A stretch of DNA of 64,000 nucleotides from Roseateles hydrophilus (GCF_026712245.1 NZ_JAPPUY010000002.1:744001-808000); one strand, 5' to 3'. Counted from the first letter of the stretch, positions 33,041 through 42,704 are shown. Numbers and translations are program-made. The notes: a model not told the origin generated them from the sequence alone.

Positions 33041-33741
33041 ACCGTCGGGCATGGGCCCGCTCGATGTGCTTGGGCGCGTTGGGCGCCGGGCCAGCTTGGC
33101 TGGGGAGCGCGAGGGCTGGTGGTCTCGGCGATGGCGCGACGACCATCACGCTGATCGGCGATTCGACGGTGGCCCGCTGGCCCAGCGAACACTGCGCCAT
33201 GATGGGCTGGGGCCGCAAGCTTGCCGAGATGGCGCCGCCTGGGATCACGGTGCGCAATCGAGCATGGCCGGGGCGCAGCAGCAGCGAGTTCCTCGCGCGT
33301 GAGTGGCCGTCCGTGCGCGCCAGCCTGCCACGGGGCGGCATCGTGCTGATGCAGTTCGGTCATGTCGATGCCATCCGCGGCGCCTCGCCAGAAGCCAGCT
33401 ACCGGCCCAGTCTTCAGCGTCTGGCGGAAGAGGCCCTGGCGCGGGGCGCGCGCCCGTGGCTCTGCACGCCGGTGGCGTCTTGGCGTTTTGCAGGCGCGTC
33501 CTGGGTCTACGAGTTCGAGCGTTTCGCCGATCAGATGCAGGCGCTGGCCCGTGTGATGCAACTGCCGCTGTTGCCCCTCGGCCAGTTGATGGGCGCCGAG
33601 ATCGAACGACTCGGGCCGCAGCGTGCTCAGGCGCTGTTCATGCTTGCCCACGATGGCCAGGATCGCATCCACTTGACGGCCGCGGGGGCGACGCTGGCAG
33701 CCGGCTTGGTGTGGCGCGCGCTGCAAACCGCCCGGCGCTGA
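33037..33741 (+). CDS. SGNH/GDSL-type esterase or O-acetyltransferase
   Basis: A 234-residue exported protein: signal-like N-terminus (MNRRAWARSMCLGALGAGPA), then block I TLIGDSTVARW with Ser 43, block III LMQFGHVDAIRG and block V DRIHLTAAGATLAAG with catalytic Asp and His. It resembles rhamnogalacturonan-acetylesterase-like SGNH enzymes, whose block III is usually GHND; here the Asn oxyanion residue is replaced by Val. Coupled by a 4-bp overlap to an acyltransferase 3 gene, so it probably acts on the same glycan, as esterase or as the second half of an acetyl-transfer pair. Confidence 0.82.
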   Translation: MNRRAWARSMCLGALGAGPAWLGSARAGGLGDGATTITLIGDSTVARWPSEHCAMMGWGRKLAEMAPPGITVRNRAWPGRSSSEFLAREWPSVRASLPRGGIVLMQFGHVDAIRGASPEASYRPSLQRLAEEALARGARPWLCTPVASWRFAGASWVYEFERFADQMQALARVMQLPLLPLGQLMGAEIERLGPQRAQALFMLAHDGQDRIHLTAAGATLAAGLVWRALQTARR

Positions 33742-33800
33742 CGGCACCCGCTGCGAACCACTCAGCGACGACAACGCGGCACCTGCGCTCAGGCGCCGAC

Positions 33801-34775
33801 CTAGTCTTCGTCGTCCCCGTCAGCGCCCTCGTTGTCCTTGCGCGCCTGGCGCTGCAACTCGGCCTGCAGCGGCCGCAGTGAATCGATCAGCGCGCCGGCC
33901 GGTTGGGGCGTGGCCACGCGCAGTGCCGGTGGCGGCAGCGTGGCCAAGTAGGGCGGGCCGAAGAAATGCTGGTGCTCCAGCCGCCCGCCGACCTGCAGGC
34001 CCAGGCCCAGCAGCAACAGCGCCGCGACGCCCAGGTTCAGCGTGCGGCGCGCGCCCGGCCACACCAGCTGCGCATGCCAGGCGACGAGCGCCGAGCCCGC
34101 CACCGGCAGCGCCAGTGCGTCCAGCGCCATCAGGCGCGGCAGCGAGAGTGCGTAGGCAAGGGCGGGCAGCAGCCATTCCAGCGCCTGCAGCGCGACGATG
34201 ACCAGCAGCGCGCGGCGCAGATGGGTCTTGAACGGGAAGCGGTGCTGGAAGATCTGGCTGGCCAGCGACCACAGGCCCGCCCAGCCCAGCACGAAAGCCA
34301 GCGGGCCCAGCAGTGGCCAGGCGTATTGGATCCAGCGCGCGTCGGCGTCCAGCGCGCTCCAGCGGTCCACCCACTGGAAGAACAGCATCGCGGCCAGCAA
34401 CAGCGGCAGCAGCGCCCAGTGGCGCACGGGTTGCACGACCAGCAACTGTTCGGGCGGGAGCGCATCGGCGCTGGTGCGCAGCCGCAACGTGCTGCCGGCC
34501 AGCTGGAAGACGCCACCAGGCGGCAGGGCGGCCTCGTCGCCCGCGGCCAGGCGGCGGCCGCCAAGGCTGCCACCGTTGCGGGTCGGCAGCAGCCGCAGGC
34601 GGGGGCGACCCTCGGTGTCGGCGTTCAGTTCGGCGTGGTGGGCCGCGAGGTGCGGGTCGTCCAGCACCACGTCGCAGTCGGGCGAGCGCCCGATGCGCAC
34701 GGGCCATTGCGTCACGCGCTGCACCAGCGCCACGCGGCCGTCGCGCCCCAGCAGCTCGACGACGGCAGCGGGCAT
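33801..34775 (-). CDS. FHA domain membrane protein
   Basis: A 324-residue protein. Residues about 5-100 form a forkhead-associated domain (VRIGRSPDCDVVLDDPHLAAHHAEL, NGGSLGGRRL), normally a phosphothreonine reader, though the usual SxxH motif is AAHH here. Residues about 130-275 contain several membrane helices, and the tail is charged and acidic (KDNEGADGDDED). Its start codon overlaps the stop of the protease gene by 1 bp (TGATG). Last gene of a four-gene operon; it may tether or sense a phosphorylated partner at the inner membrane. No Ser/Thr kinase is encoded in the window. Confidence 0.82.
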   Translation of the reverse strand: MPAAVVELLGRDGRVALVQRVTQWPVRIGRSPDCDVVLDDPHLAAHHAELNADTEGRPRLRLLPTRNGGSLGGRRLAAGDEAALPPGGVFQLAGSTLRLRTSADALPPEQLLVVQPVRHWALLPLLLAAMLFFQWVDRWSALDADARWIQYAWPLLGPLAFVLGWAGLWSLASQIFQHRFPFKTHLRRALLVIVALQALEWLLPALAYALSLPRLMALDALALPVAGSALVAWHAQLVWPGARRTLNLGVAALLLLGLGLQVGGRLEHQHFFGPPYLATLPPPALRVATPQPAGALIDSLRPLQAELQRQARKDNEGADGDDED

Positions 34776-36157
34776 CACTTGGCCTTGGCGGTCGTCCACG
34801 CGAAGCCCTCCAGGTAGTGCGCTGCGAGCTTGAGCGCGTTGTCGAAGCTGACGCCGCGGGCGTCGAAGCGGCCCAGCGCGCCCTGCGTGGGCGCGTCCAC
34901 CGTGGTCACGAGGACGGTGAGGTCGTGCAGCCCCTCCAGCTTGCGGTAGGCGCGCAGGCACACGACGGCGCGCAGCGGTAGACCCTCGCGGTCCACGAAG
35001 CGCTCCTTGCAGAAGGCGCCGGTACGCATCTTGTCGGGGCTGCCGAGGCGCTCGTTGCGAAAGCTGGCCGAGTACTGCCGCGCGAAGCGCAACGCGCCCA
35101 GTTTGTCGCCGTCGTAGGCCTCGTGCGACATGTCCAGCCAGCCGGTCTGCAGGTTGCCGCTGACGAAGATGGCGTGGTCCATGCGGCACTGCGAGCGCTC
35201 GAAGTCCAGTCCCTTGGAGTCGGCCGGCGTGCTGCGGCCCCAGCAGCGCATGAACTGCTGCTGCGGCACCGGCAGGCGGTAGCGGTCATGGTTGGCGCTC
35301 TGCCAGGGCAGGGCGAGGAAGCGTGAGACCAACTCGTCCTGGTAACGCGTCAACTGATCGCGCAGGCGGCTCCAGGCCGCTGTGCGGATGGGCTTGGCGC
35401 CCAGGCTGCGCTTGACCAGGCTTTCGGCGAACTCGCCGGGCACCAGGAAGCTGACCTGCTGCGAAAACATCATGCCGGACACGTTGACGCCGACGACCAG
35501 GCCATCCTCGTCCAGCACCGGGCCGCCGCTCATGCCCGGGTTGATGCCGCCAGCGTAGTAGATCAGCGGGTCGAAGCTGCGGTCCACCAGGCCGTTGTAG
35601 TTGCCCTCGACGACGGCAAAGGCCACGTCATGCGGGTTGCCCATGGAGTAGATGCGCTCGCCCTTGGCCAGCGGCTGCTGCACGGGGCGAAAAGCCAGCG
35701 CTCCGCGGCCCTTGAGGCCAGGGGCCTTGCCGTCGTCCACCGCGCGCAGCAGCGCCAGGTCGCGGCGGGCGTCGAAGTCCAGCAGTTCCAGCGCGCCGCT
35801 CTGGCCGTCGGTGGTGGCGTAGCGCAGCCGGTAGCTGTCGGGCTCGAGCGCGAACTGGCTGATGACGTGGTAGTTCGTGACGATGTGGCCATCGTCGCTG
35901 ACCAGGAAGCCCGAGCCCACCGATGCCTGGCTGTCCTGCGTCTTGAGCAGGGTGCGGATCTGCAGCAGCTGGCTCTTGCTGCGCTCATAGAGGCGGCGCG
36001 CGCTGGCCGACACGGCCGGCGCTTGCTGGGCCGAGGGCGCGGACGCTGGCGACGCGGCAGCCGGCGGCGGGGCCGTGCGGGTCTGTGCGCCCGCCAGGCC
36101 AAGCAGGCTCGCCATGGCCAGGGCCAGCAAGGGCTTCAAACAGGACTTCATCAGCAA
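34775..36157 (-). CDS. Trypsin-like (S1C/HtrA-like) exported serine protease
   Basis: A 460-residue exported protease. Signal peptide (KPLLALAMASLLGLAGAQ), a Pro/Ala linker to about residue 50, then a chymotrypsin-fold domain: His 97 in VTNYHVIS, Asp 133 in DARRDLALLR, Ser 210 in GINPGMSGGPV. No PDZ domain; instead about 200 residues of an unfamiliar, Cys-containing C-terminal domain (FMRCWGRSTP, FERSQCRMDH, CKERFV, AVVCLRAY). TTG at 36157 lies 6 bp after GGGAGG and is preferred; ATG at 36151 is the alternative. The start overlaps the end of the DUF3025 gene. Confidence 0.88.
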   Translation of the reverse strand: MLMKSCLKPLLALAMASLLGLAGAQTRTAPPPAAASPASAPSAQQAPAVSASARRLYERSKSQLLQIRTLLKTQDSQASVGSGFLVSDDGHIVTNYHVISQFALEPDSYRLRYATTDGQSGALELLDFDARRDLALLRAVDDGKAPGLKGRGALAFRPVQQPLAKGERIYSMGNPHDVAFAVVEGNYNGLVDRSFDPLIYYAGGINPGMSGGPVLDEDGLVVGVNVSGMMFSQQVSFLVPGEFAESLVKRSLGAKPIRTAAWSRLRDQLTRYQDELVSRFLALPWQSANHDRYRLPVPQQQFMRCWGRSTPADSKGLDFERSQCRMDHAIFVSGNLQTGWLDMSHEAYDGDKLGALRFARQYSASFRNERLGSPDKMRTGAFCKERFVDREGLPLRAVVCLRAYRKLEGLHDLTVLVTTVDAPTQGALGRFDARGVSFDNALKLAAHYLEGFAWTTAKAK

Positions 36158-36855
36158 GCACAGCCTCCCGCAGTGGGCGCCGATGCTAGCCTGGGTTGGC
36201 GGAAGACGTGGTCATCCGCGTAGAACTCGTGTGATGCATTGGGCGCCCACCAGCCGGGGATGCCCAGCACTGGCAGTGGCGGCAGCGCGGCGGGGGTCAG
36301 GTCTTGCGGCAGGTCAGGGGCTTGCACGTCGTTGACGAACAGCACGCGCGCGCACAGCGGCTTGCGCGGGTGCAGCAGCTTCTCCAGCAGCGCATGGCCC
36401 ACCACCAGCAGCTGGGCGTGCTGCCACAGCGCGCGCTGGGTGATGAACAGCGTGGCCCAGTCGCGCGCCAGCAAGGCCTCGCGCAGCGGCGCCGGGGCAG
36501 TCAGCAGCAGGCCGCTTTCGTCCAGCAGCGTGAGTGCATCGCGCAGCGGGCCGCGCCGGCCGGGCGGGGCCGGCGGCGCGAGCTGGTGCGCCCGGTTGAG
36601 TGCCGCCTTGAAGGCCGGGCAGCGCAGCCACACCAGGCCGTTGAACAGGTCGTGCGCGTTGTGCCGCGTGGGCACGCGGCCGGTGGCGGCCACGTGCTGC
36701 TCGTAGCCGGTGGCGCGCGGCCCCTCGGGCTCGAAGCGCGGGTGGCCCAGGGCGGCGTGCACCGGCAGGCCTTCGCTGAGCCGCTGCAACACCGGCGCGG
36801 CCGCCTCGCGGTAGGGCGCGAACCAGGGCGCGGCCCAGTCCGGCGCGAGCTTCAA
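36151..36855 (-). CDS. DUF3025 domain protein
   Basis: A 234-residue soluble protein of the DUF3025 family of beta/gammaproteobacteria, function unknown. Landmarks: HNAHDLFNGLVWLRCPAFKAALN, LRDALTLLDESGLLL, and near the end VLGIPGWWAPNASHEFYADDHVFRQPR. The proposed TTG start at 36855 overlaps the TGA of the NYN gene (TTGA), a typical coupling arrangement; no other upstream start fits without running deep into that gene. It ends in a Cys-rich tail (GGCAC). Second gene of the four-gene operon. Confidence 0.85.
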   Translation of the reverse strand: MKLAPDWAAPWFAPYREAAAPVLQRLSEGLPVHAALGHPRFEPEGPRATGYEQHVAATGRVPTRHNAHDLFNGLVWLRCPAFKAALNRAHQLAPPAPPGRRGPLRDALTLLDESGLLLTAPAPLREALLARDWATLFITQRALWQHAQLLVVGHALLEKLLHPRKPLCARVLFVNDVQAPDLPQDLTPAALPPLPVLGIPGWWAPNASHEFYADDHVFRQPRLASAPTAGGCAC

Positions 36856-38033
36856 GTGGCGAAGCGCACGCGGTTGGGCTGCTTCTCGGGCTGCAGCTCG
36901 AAGGCGTGCGCGTGTTTGCGGAACAGCTTGGTGGCTGGCGCCGACTTGGCCAGCAGGCCAGCATCCTTCAGCACCTTGGCGGCGGCGCCCAGGTCGTGCC
37001 ACTGGCCGTCGATGAGCTTGGGCAGCAGCGCCAGCACGGCGTTGATTTCTTTGGCAGCGGCGACCTGCGGGTCATCCGGCGTGGCCGCCGCCTTGGCGGC
37101 CGGGCGTGCCGCAGGCTTGGCGGCCGGCGTGGACTCAGCCGGGGCGGCGGCCTTGGGCTTGGCGGCGGGTGCGTCTGCTGGCGCAGTGGCGGCAGCTGGA
37201 GCCTCGGCCGGCTGGGCCTTGGCACTGCGGCCCGCGCGTTTACCGGCGGGTTTGTCGGCGGGCTTGGCGGGCGTCTTGCCGGCTGGCTTGGCAACGGGCG
37301 GTTCGGCGACAGGGGCCAGCGCATCGGCAGGCGAGGCGACCACCGGCGCCAACTCGACCGGCGGCGCCGATTCATGGGCCAGCGGCGCGGCGCTCACGGC
37401 AACGGGCGCCAGCGCCAGCTCGGCCGTGACGGACGCGAGGGTCGGGGCGGGCAGGGGGGCGCTGACCTCCGTGCGCGGCGGGCGCGGTGCGGCGTTGCCG
37501 CGCGGCGCATCCGCCACCGGGCGCGCGCCACCGGCACGGCCGCCGTTGCGGCCACGGCCCCGGCCACCGCCGGCCGGCTTGGCCGGGGCGGCGTCGCGGT
37601 TGCTGCGGCCGCTGCCGTGAGCCAGTTCGTTGAACTGGTCATAGATCTGGATGACGCCGTCGCCCGTCTTGCCGTACTGGCCGAAGCCGCGCAGCCAGGC
37701 GCCTTTTTCGCGCAGGCGCAGCACCAGCGGCGCGAAGTCGCTGTCCGAGGACACGAGCACGATGACGTCGGGCCGCTCGGTGATGGCGATGTCCATCGCG
37801 TCGGCAGCCAGCGCGATGTCCGTCGAGTTCTTGCCGATGGCCAGATTGACGATGGCGCGCAGGCCCAGGCGCTTCATGAAGGCCTGCTGGTGGTGGGCTT
37901 GCTCGGCATTGCAGTAGGCACGGCGGATGTGGGCCGTGCCGTAGTCCTTGAACACCATGTTCAGCGCCTGTTCGATGACGTCGGTGGCGACGTTGTCGAA
38001 GTCGACGAGGAAGGCAACTTTCTTGTCGGACAT
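36852..38033 (-). CDS. NYN domain ribonuclease-like protein with C-terminal LOTUS-like domain
   Basis: A 393-residue protein. Residues 1-140 form a NYN (PIN-like) nuclease domain with conserved acids in FLVDFDN, GKNSTDIALAADAMD and VSSDSDFAPLV. Residues about 150-320 are a long low-complexity Arg/Gly then Pro/Ala/Lys-rich linker, and the last 70 residues (AAAKEINAVLALLPKLIDGQ onward) resemble the OST-HTH/LOTUS domain often paired with NYN. Predicted to cleave or bind RNA in the cytoplasm. A 9-bp inverted repeat abuts the start codon. First gene of an overlapping four-gene operon. Confidence 0.9.
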   Translation of the reverse strand: MSDKKVAFLVDFDNVATDVIEQALNMVFKDYGTAHIRRAYCNAEQAHHQQAFMKRLGLRAIVNLAIGKNSTDIALAADAMDIAITERPDVIVLVSSDSDFAPLVLRLREKGAWLRGFGQYGKTGDGVIQIYDQFNELAHGSGRSNRDAAPAKPAGGGRGRGRNGGRAGGARPVADAPRGNAAPRPPRTEVSAPLPAPTLASVTAELALAPVAVSAAPLAHESAPPVELAPVVASPADALAPVAEPPVAKPAGKTPAKPADKPAGKRAGRSAKAQPAEAPAAATAPADAPAAKPKAAAPAESTPAAKPAARPAAKAAATPDDPQVAAAKEINAVLALLPKLIDGQWHDLGAAAKVLKDAGLLAKSAPATKLFRKHAHAFELQPEKQPNRVRFAT

Positions 38034-38066
38034 ATCAGCGCCGCCCGGCCGCCCGAAGGCGCTGAT
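38034..38066. promoter_or_regulatory. Stem-loop abutting the NYN gene start
   Basis: ATCAGCGCC (38034-38042) and GGCGCTGAT (38058-38066) form a perfect 9-bp stem with a 15-nt loop directly before the NYN ATG. No Shine-Dalgarno sequence is visible there. It could hide the translation start, serve as a binding site for the gene's own RNA-binding product, or end the pyrC transcript. Confidence 0.4.
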
Positions 38067-38114
38067 GCGCCCCTGTGGGGGGCAGTGAGCAAAGCGAGCG
38101 TGGGGGTTTCATAT

Positions 38115-39149
38115 TCATGCGACCAGCTTCCAGTTCAGGGTGTCACCGCCGCGCAGCGGCTTGAGTTGGGCTTCGCCGAAGGGCACGCTCTCGGGCAGCG
38201 TCCAGGTCTCGCGCTTGAGCGTGACGGTGCCGGTGTTGCGCGGCAGGCCGTAGAAATCGGGGCCGTGGTGGCCGGCGAAGGCGTCCAGCTTGTCCAGCGC
38301 GCCGATGGCCTCGAAGGCCTCGGCGTACAGCTCCAGCGCCGACACGGCGGTGAAGCAGCCGGCGCCGCAGACCGAGTTCTCCTTCAGCTGCGCGGCGTGG
38401 GGCGCGCTGTCGGTGCCGAGGAAGAACTTCGGCAACCCGGAGGCCGCCGCCTTCAGCAGGGCTTGGCGGTGCTCCTCGCGCTTGAGCACAGGCAGGCAGT
38501 AGTAGTGCGGTCGCAGGCCGCCGGTGAAGATGGCGTTGCGGTTGTAGAGCAGGTGCTGCGGCGTGATGGTGGCTGCCGTGAATCGGTCGCTGTCGGTAAC
38601 GTACTGCGCGGCCTCTTTGGTGGTGATGTGCTCGAACACCACCTTCAGCTCGGGCATGGCCGCGCGCAGCGGCGTCATCACGCGGTCGACGAACACGGCC
38701 TCGCGGTCGAACACGTCGATGTCGGCATCCGTTACCTCGCCGTGCACGAGGAAGAGCAGGCCTTCGCGCTGCATGGCCTCCAGCGTTGCGTAGGTCTTGC
38801 GGATGTCGGTGACGCCAGCATCGCTGTTGGTCGTCGCGCCCGCGGGGTAGAGCTTGAGTGCCACGACGCCGGCGTCCTTGGCGCGCTTGATCTCGTCCGG
38901 CGGCGTGTTGTCCGTCAGGTACATGGTCATCAGCGGCTGGAAGTCGGACCCTTCCGGCAGTGCGGCCAGGATGCGCTCGCGGTAGGCCACGGCCTGTGCG
39001 GCGGTGGTGACGGGCGGGCGCAGGTTGGGCATGACGATGGCGCGGGCGAACTGGCGCGCGGTGTAGGGCAGCACGCTGGCCAGCGCCGCCTCGTCGCGCA
39101 GATGCAGATGCCAGTCGTCGGGGCGGGTGAGGGTGAGGGTGTCGGTCAT
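38115..39149 (-). CDS. pyrC: Dihydroorotase
   Basis: A 344-residue class II dihydroorotase of the E. coli PyrC type. Metal-binding WHLHLRDE near the N-terminus, VMPNLRPPV, the carbamylated-Lys segment [20 protein letters not shown], and [14 protein letters not shown] with the catalytic Asp. It converts carbamoyl-aspartate to dihydroorotate in pyrimidine synthesis. Its start overlaps the end of the LysR gene by 4 bp (ATGA), an unusual partner for a biosynthetic gene. Confidence 0.96.
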   Translation of the reverse strand: MTDTLTLTRPDDWHLHLRDEAALASVLPYTARQFARAIVMPNLRPPVTTAAQAVAYRERILAALPEGSDFQPLMTMYLTDNTPPDEIKRAKDAGVVALKLYPAGATTNSDAGVTDIRKTYATLEAMQREGLLFLVHGEVTDADIDVFDREAVFVDRVMTPLRAAMPELKVVFEHITTKEAAQYVTDSDRFTAATITPQHLLYNRNAIFTGGLRPHYYCLPVLKREEHRQALLKAAASGLPKFFLGTDSAPHAAQLKENSVCGAGCFTAVSALELYAEAFEAIGALDKLDAFAGHHGPDFYGLPRNTGTVTLKRETWTLPESVPFGEAQLKPLRGGDTLNWKLVA

Positions 39150-40081
39150 GATGGGACGGGATTGTCGTCGGCCAGATGGGTCAGCAGCAGCGCCGTCAGC
39201 CAGTCCATGAAGAGGCGCACGCGGCGCGGGGTGTGGCGGCGCTGGCTCATGACCAGGCGTACCGGCAGCGGCGCGGGCTCGAAGCCGGGCAGCACGCGCA
39301 CCAGCCGGCCCTGGGCCAGCGCGGCGCGCATGCCCACGCAGGGGGCCTGGATGAGGCCCATGCCCGCCAGTGCGGCGGTTTCGTAGGCGTCCGTGTGGTT
39401 GACGCTGATGCGCGCCGGCAGGGCCAGGCTGTGGGCGCGGCCCTCGGCGTCCACCCAGTCGAAGCGCGGGCGGCGGTCGGCCCAGGTCTGGCTGTAGTGG
39501 ACCAGCATGTGGCCCTGGGTCAGCAGGTCGTCGGGGTGGCGCGGCGTGCCGTGCGCGGCCAGGTAGGCGGGGCTGGCGAGGTTGAGCATGCGCAGCGCGC
39601 CCACGGGCCGCGCCACCAGCATGGGGTCATGTACGGCGCCCACGCGCAGCACGCAGTCGAAGCCTTCCTCGACGAGGTCCACCCGCCGGTCGGTGCAGCT
39701 GAGTTCCACCTGCAGCGCCGGGTGCGTCGCCAGGAAGCCGGGCAGCGCGGGCAGCACCACGTCCAGCGCCAGCCGCACGGGCAGGTCCACGCGCAGGCGG
39801 CCGGCGAGCTGCTGGTCCTGCTGGAACAGCGCCTCGATCTCGCCTGCGTCCGCCAGCAGCGCCCGCGCGCGCTCGGCCAGCAGCTCGCCGTCGGACGTGA
39901 GGCTGACGCGCCGCGTCGTGCGCTGGAACAGCCGTGTGCCCAGGCGGGCCTCCAGCTCGCGCACGATCTGGCTGACGCGGCCCTTGGGCAGGCCCAGCTC
40001 GTCCGCGGCGCGGCTGAAGTGCGCCAGTTCGGCCACCTGCAGGAAGACGCGCAGCGCGGTCAGATCCAGATTGGTTTCCAT
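39146..40081 (-). CDS. LysR-family transcriptional regulator
   Basis: A 311-residue LysR regulator: winged helix at 1-65 ([40 protein letters not shown]) and an effector-binding domain at about 92-295. It diverges from an SDR gene across 95 bp that hold a perfect palindrome (40130-40143), so it probably controls the SDR gene and itself. The 3' end overlaps pyrC by 4 bp. Confidence 0.92.
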   Translation of the reverse strand: METNLDLTALRVFLQVAELAHFSRAADELGLPKGRVSQIVRELEARLGTRLFQRTTRRVSLTSDGELLAERARALLADAGEIEALFQQDQQLAGRLRVDLPVRLALDVVLPALPGFLATHPALQVELSCTDRRVDLVEEGFDCVLRVGAVHDPMLVARPVGALRMLNLASPAYLAAHGTPRHPDDLLTQGHMLVHYSQTWADRRPRFDWVDAEGRAHSLALPARISVNHTDAYETAALAGMGLIQAPCVGMRAALAQGRLVRVLPGFEPAPLPVRLVMSQRRHTPRRVRLFMDWLTALLLTHLADDNPVPS

Positions 40082-40129
40082 TCAAAGCACAGTCAATTCA
40101 ATCGGGCGGACTTTATGCGCTTGTTGGCG

Positions 40130-40143
40130 GCCAATAGATTGGC
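40130..40143. promoter_or_regulatory. Palindrome in the LysR/SDR divergent region
   Basis: GCCAATAGATTGGC is a perfect 6-2-6 inverted repeat 33 bp before the SDR start codon, extended by flanking TTGGCGG repeats. It is a candidate binding site for the divergent LysR protein. Confidence 0.5.
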
Positions 40144-40176
40144 GGCTCTTCTCAATACCGCAAGACGGAGCCTGAC

Positions 40177-40932
40177 ATGACCTCTCCCATCACCTTGATC
40201 ACCGGCGGCAGTCGCGGCCTGGGCGCGCAGATGGCGCTGGCCCTGGCCCGCGAGGGCCACGACATCGTGTTCACCTACCGCGAGGCGGCTGCCGCGGCCG
40301 AGGCGGTCGCCGCGCAGATCCAGGCGCTCGGGCGGCGGGCGTTGGCGCTGCGGCTGGAGGTGGCCGACGTCGCGGCCTACCCGGCCTTTGTCGACGCGCT
40401 GGCGCAGGGCCTGGCCGCCTGGGGCGCAACGCGGCTGGATGGCTTGGTCAACAACGCCGGCATGGGCGTGCATGCGACGTTTGCCGACACCACGCCGGCC
40501 CAGTTTGATGCGCTGGTGGCTGTGCACCTGAAGGCACCGTTCTTCCTGACGCAGGCGCTGCTGCCGCTGCTGGCCGATGGGGCGCGCGTGCTCAACATCT
40601 CCAGCGGGTTGGCGCGCTTCTCGTTGCCGGGCTATGCCGCCTACGCGGCCATGAAGGGCGGTGTGGAGGTGCTGACGCGCTACCAGGCCCGCGAGCTGGC
40701 GGCGCGCGGCATCCGCGTCAACACGCTGGCCCCGGGTGCCGTGGCGACCGACTTCGGCGGCGGCGCGGTGCGTGATAACGCGGAGCTCAACCGCATGGTC
40801 GCGTCGCTGACGGCCCTGGGCCGTGTGGGCGAGGCCGAGGACATCGGTGGCGCGGCGGCGGCGCTGATGCGGCCAGGCGCGAGCTGGATCACGGGCCAGC
40901 GTGTCGAGGCGTCTGGCGGCATGTTCCTGTGA
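40177..40932 (+). CDS. Short-chain dehydrogenase/reductase
   Basis: A 251-residue classical SDR: nucleotide-binding TGGSRGLGAQMA near residue 8, NNAG, catalytic Ser in NISSGLARFS, and Tyr/Lys in YAAYAAMKGG; the C-terminal ITGQRVEASGGMF is typical of the FabG-like branch. It reduces or oxidises an unknown carbonyl/alcohol with NADP(H). Divergent from a LysR gene that likely regulates it. Confidence 0.92.
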   Translation: MTSPITLITGGSRGLGAQMALALAREGHDIVFTYREAAAAAEAVAAQIQALGRRALALRLEVADVAAYPAFVDALAQGLAAWGATRLDGLVNNAGMGVHATFADTTPAQFDALVAVHLKAPFFLTQALLPLLADGARVLNISSGLARFSLPGYAAYAAMKGGVEVLTRYQARELAARGIRVNTLAPGAVATDFGGGAVRDNAELNRMVASLTALGRVGEAEDIGGAAAALMRPGASWITGQRVEASGGMFL

Positions 40933-41035
40933 AGCCGTGAGGAATGGGCAGCCGCAGGCCGGCAAGGTGTGGGGACATGTCGCAGCTGGCCGTGCCGGCC
41001 GCGTATAAACCGGCCGACCCAACCCTGGAGACGCC

Positions 41036-41899
41036 ATGAGCCGCCATGCCCTGACCCTCATTGCCGCGAGCGCGCTGCTCGCCGCCTGCGCCACCACCGA
41101 GCCGCTGGGCCCGCTGGCCAAGGAGACCATCTATGCGGTGACCACGGGCAACCAGCTCGTGCAGTTCAATGCCGGCCAACCGCAGAAGACGCTGTCCAGC
41201 AAGCCGCTGACAGGGCTGGCGGCGGGCGACACGCTGCTGGGCATCGACTACCGCGTGGCCAAGGGCCAGCTGTTCGGCCTGGGCGCCAGCGGCCAGCTCT
41301 ATCGCATCGACACCAAGAGCGGCGCTGCCACCGCCGTGGGTACGCCGGTGGGGCTGCCGGTCGGCGCCAGCGAGTGGGGGTTCGACTTCAACCCGACGGT
41401 GGACCGCATCCGCGTCGTCAGCGACACGGGCTTCAACCTGCGCCTGCATCCGGACACCGGCGCCGTCGTCGACAGCGACCCCAACCAGCCCGGCCTGCAG
41501 CTGGACGGGCGCCTGGCCTTTGATGCCGCCGACGTCAACGCCAGCAAGCCGGCGACGCTGGTGGCGGCCGGCTACACCTACAACAAGGACAACGAGAAGA
41601 TCACCACCAACTACGCGTTGGACGGCAAGCTGGGTGTGCTGGTGCACCAGGGCACCAAGGAGGGTGTGCAGCCCATGGTGTCGCCCAACACCGGCCGGCT
41701 TTACACCGTGGGCACGCTGGGCGTTGGCAGCTTCGGCAAGGCCACGCTGGACATCTCGGATGTGTCCAACGCCGCGTACTCGGCCATCACGACGGGCGGG
41801 CAGTCGGTCTGGTATCGCATCGACCTCGCCAGCGGCAAGGCCACGCGCATCGGCGCCGTCGCGGCCGGGGCGGTGGTCGGCGCGGCCATCGAGCCCTGA
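41036..41899 (+). CDS. DUF4394 lipoprotein-like protein
   Basis: A 287-residue protein with a lipoprotein-type signal (ALTLIAASALLAAC, lipobox Cys about 20) and a DUF4394 body: repeated beta-propeller-like units such as IYAVTTGNQLVQFNAG, TLLGIDYRVAKGQLFGLG and EWGFDFNPTVDRIRVVSDTG. Function of the family is unknown. A TATAAA hexamer at 41004-41009 could be its -10 box. It ends at a hairpin terminator shared with the convergent transporter operon. Confidence 0.85.
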   Translation: MSRHALTLIAASALLAACATTEPLGPLAKETIYAVTTGNQLVQFNAGQPQKTLSSKPLTGLAAGDTLLGIDYRVAKGQLFGLGASGQLYRIDTKSGAATAVGTPVGLPVGASEWGFDFNPTVDRIRVVSDTGFNLRLHPDTGAVVDSDPNQPGLQLDGRLAFDAADVNASKPATLVAAGYTYNKDNEKITTNYALDGKLGVLVHQGTKEGVQPMVSPNTGRLYTVGTLGVGSFGKATLDISDVSNAAYSAITTGGQSVWYRIDLASGKATRIGAVAAGAVVGAAIEP

Positions 41900-41939
41900 A
41901 TGACGCAGGCCCGCGAACGCGGGCCCGGGCAGGAACAAG

Positions 41940-41961
41940 GGGCGCCACAGGGCGCCCTTTT

Positions 41962-41962
<1 letters not shown>
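41940..41962. terminator. Intrinsic terminator between DUF4394 and gltL
   Basis: GGGCGCC (41940-41946), loop ACAG, GGCGCCC (41951-41957), then TTTTT. It serves the rightward DUF4394 gene; the reverse direction lacks a comparable T-run. Confidence 0.82.
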
Positions 41963-42696
<734 letters not shown>

Positions 42697-42704
42697 GGCG
42701 GGAT

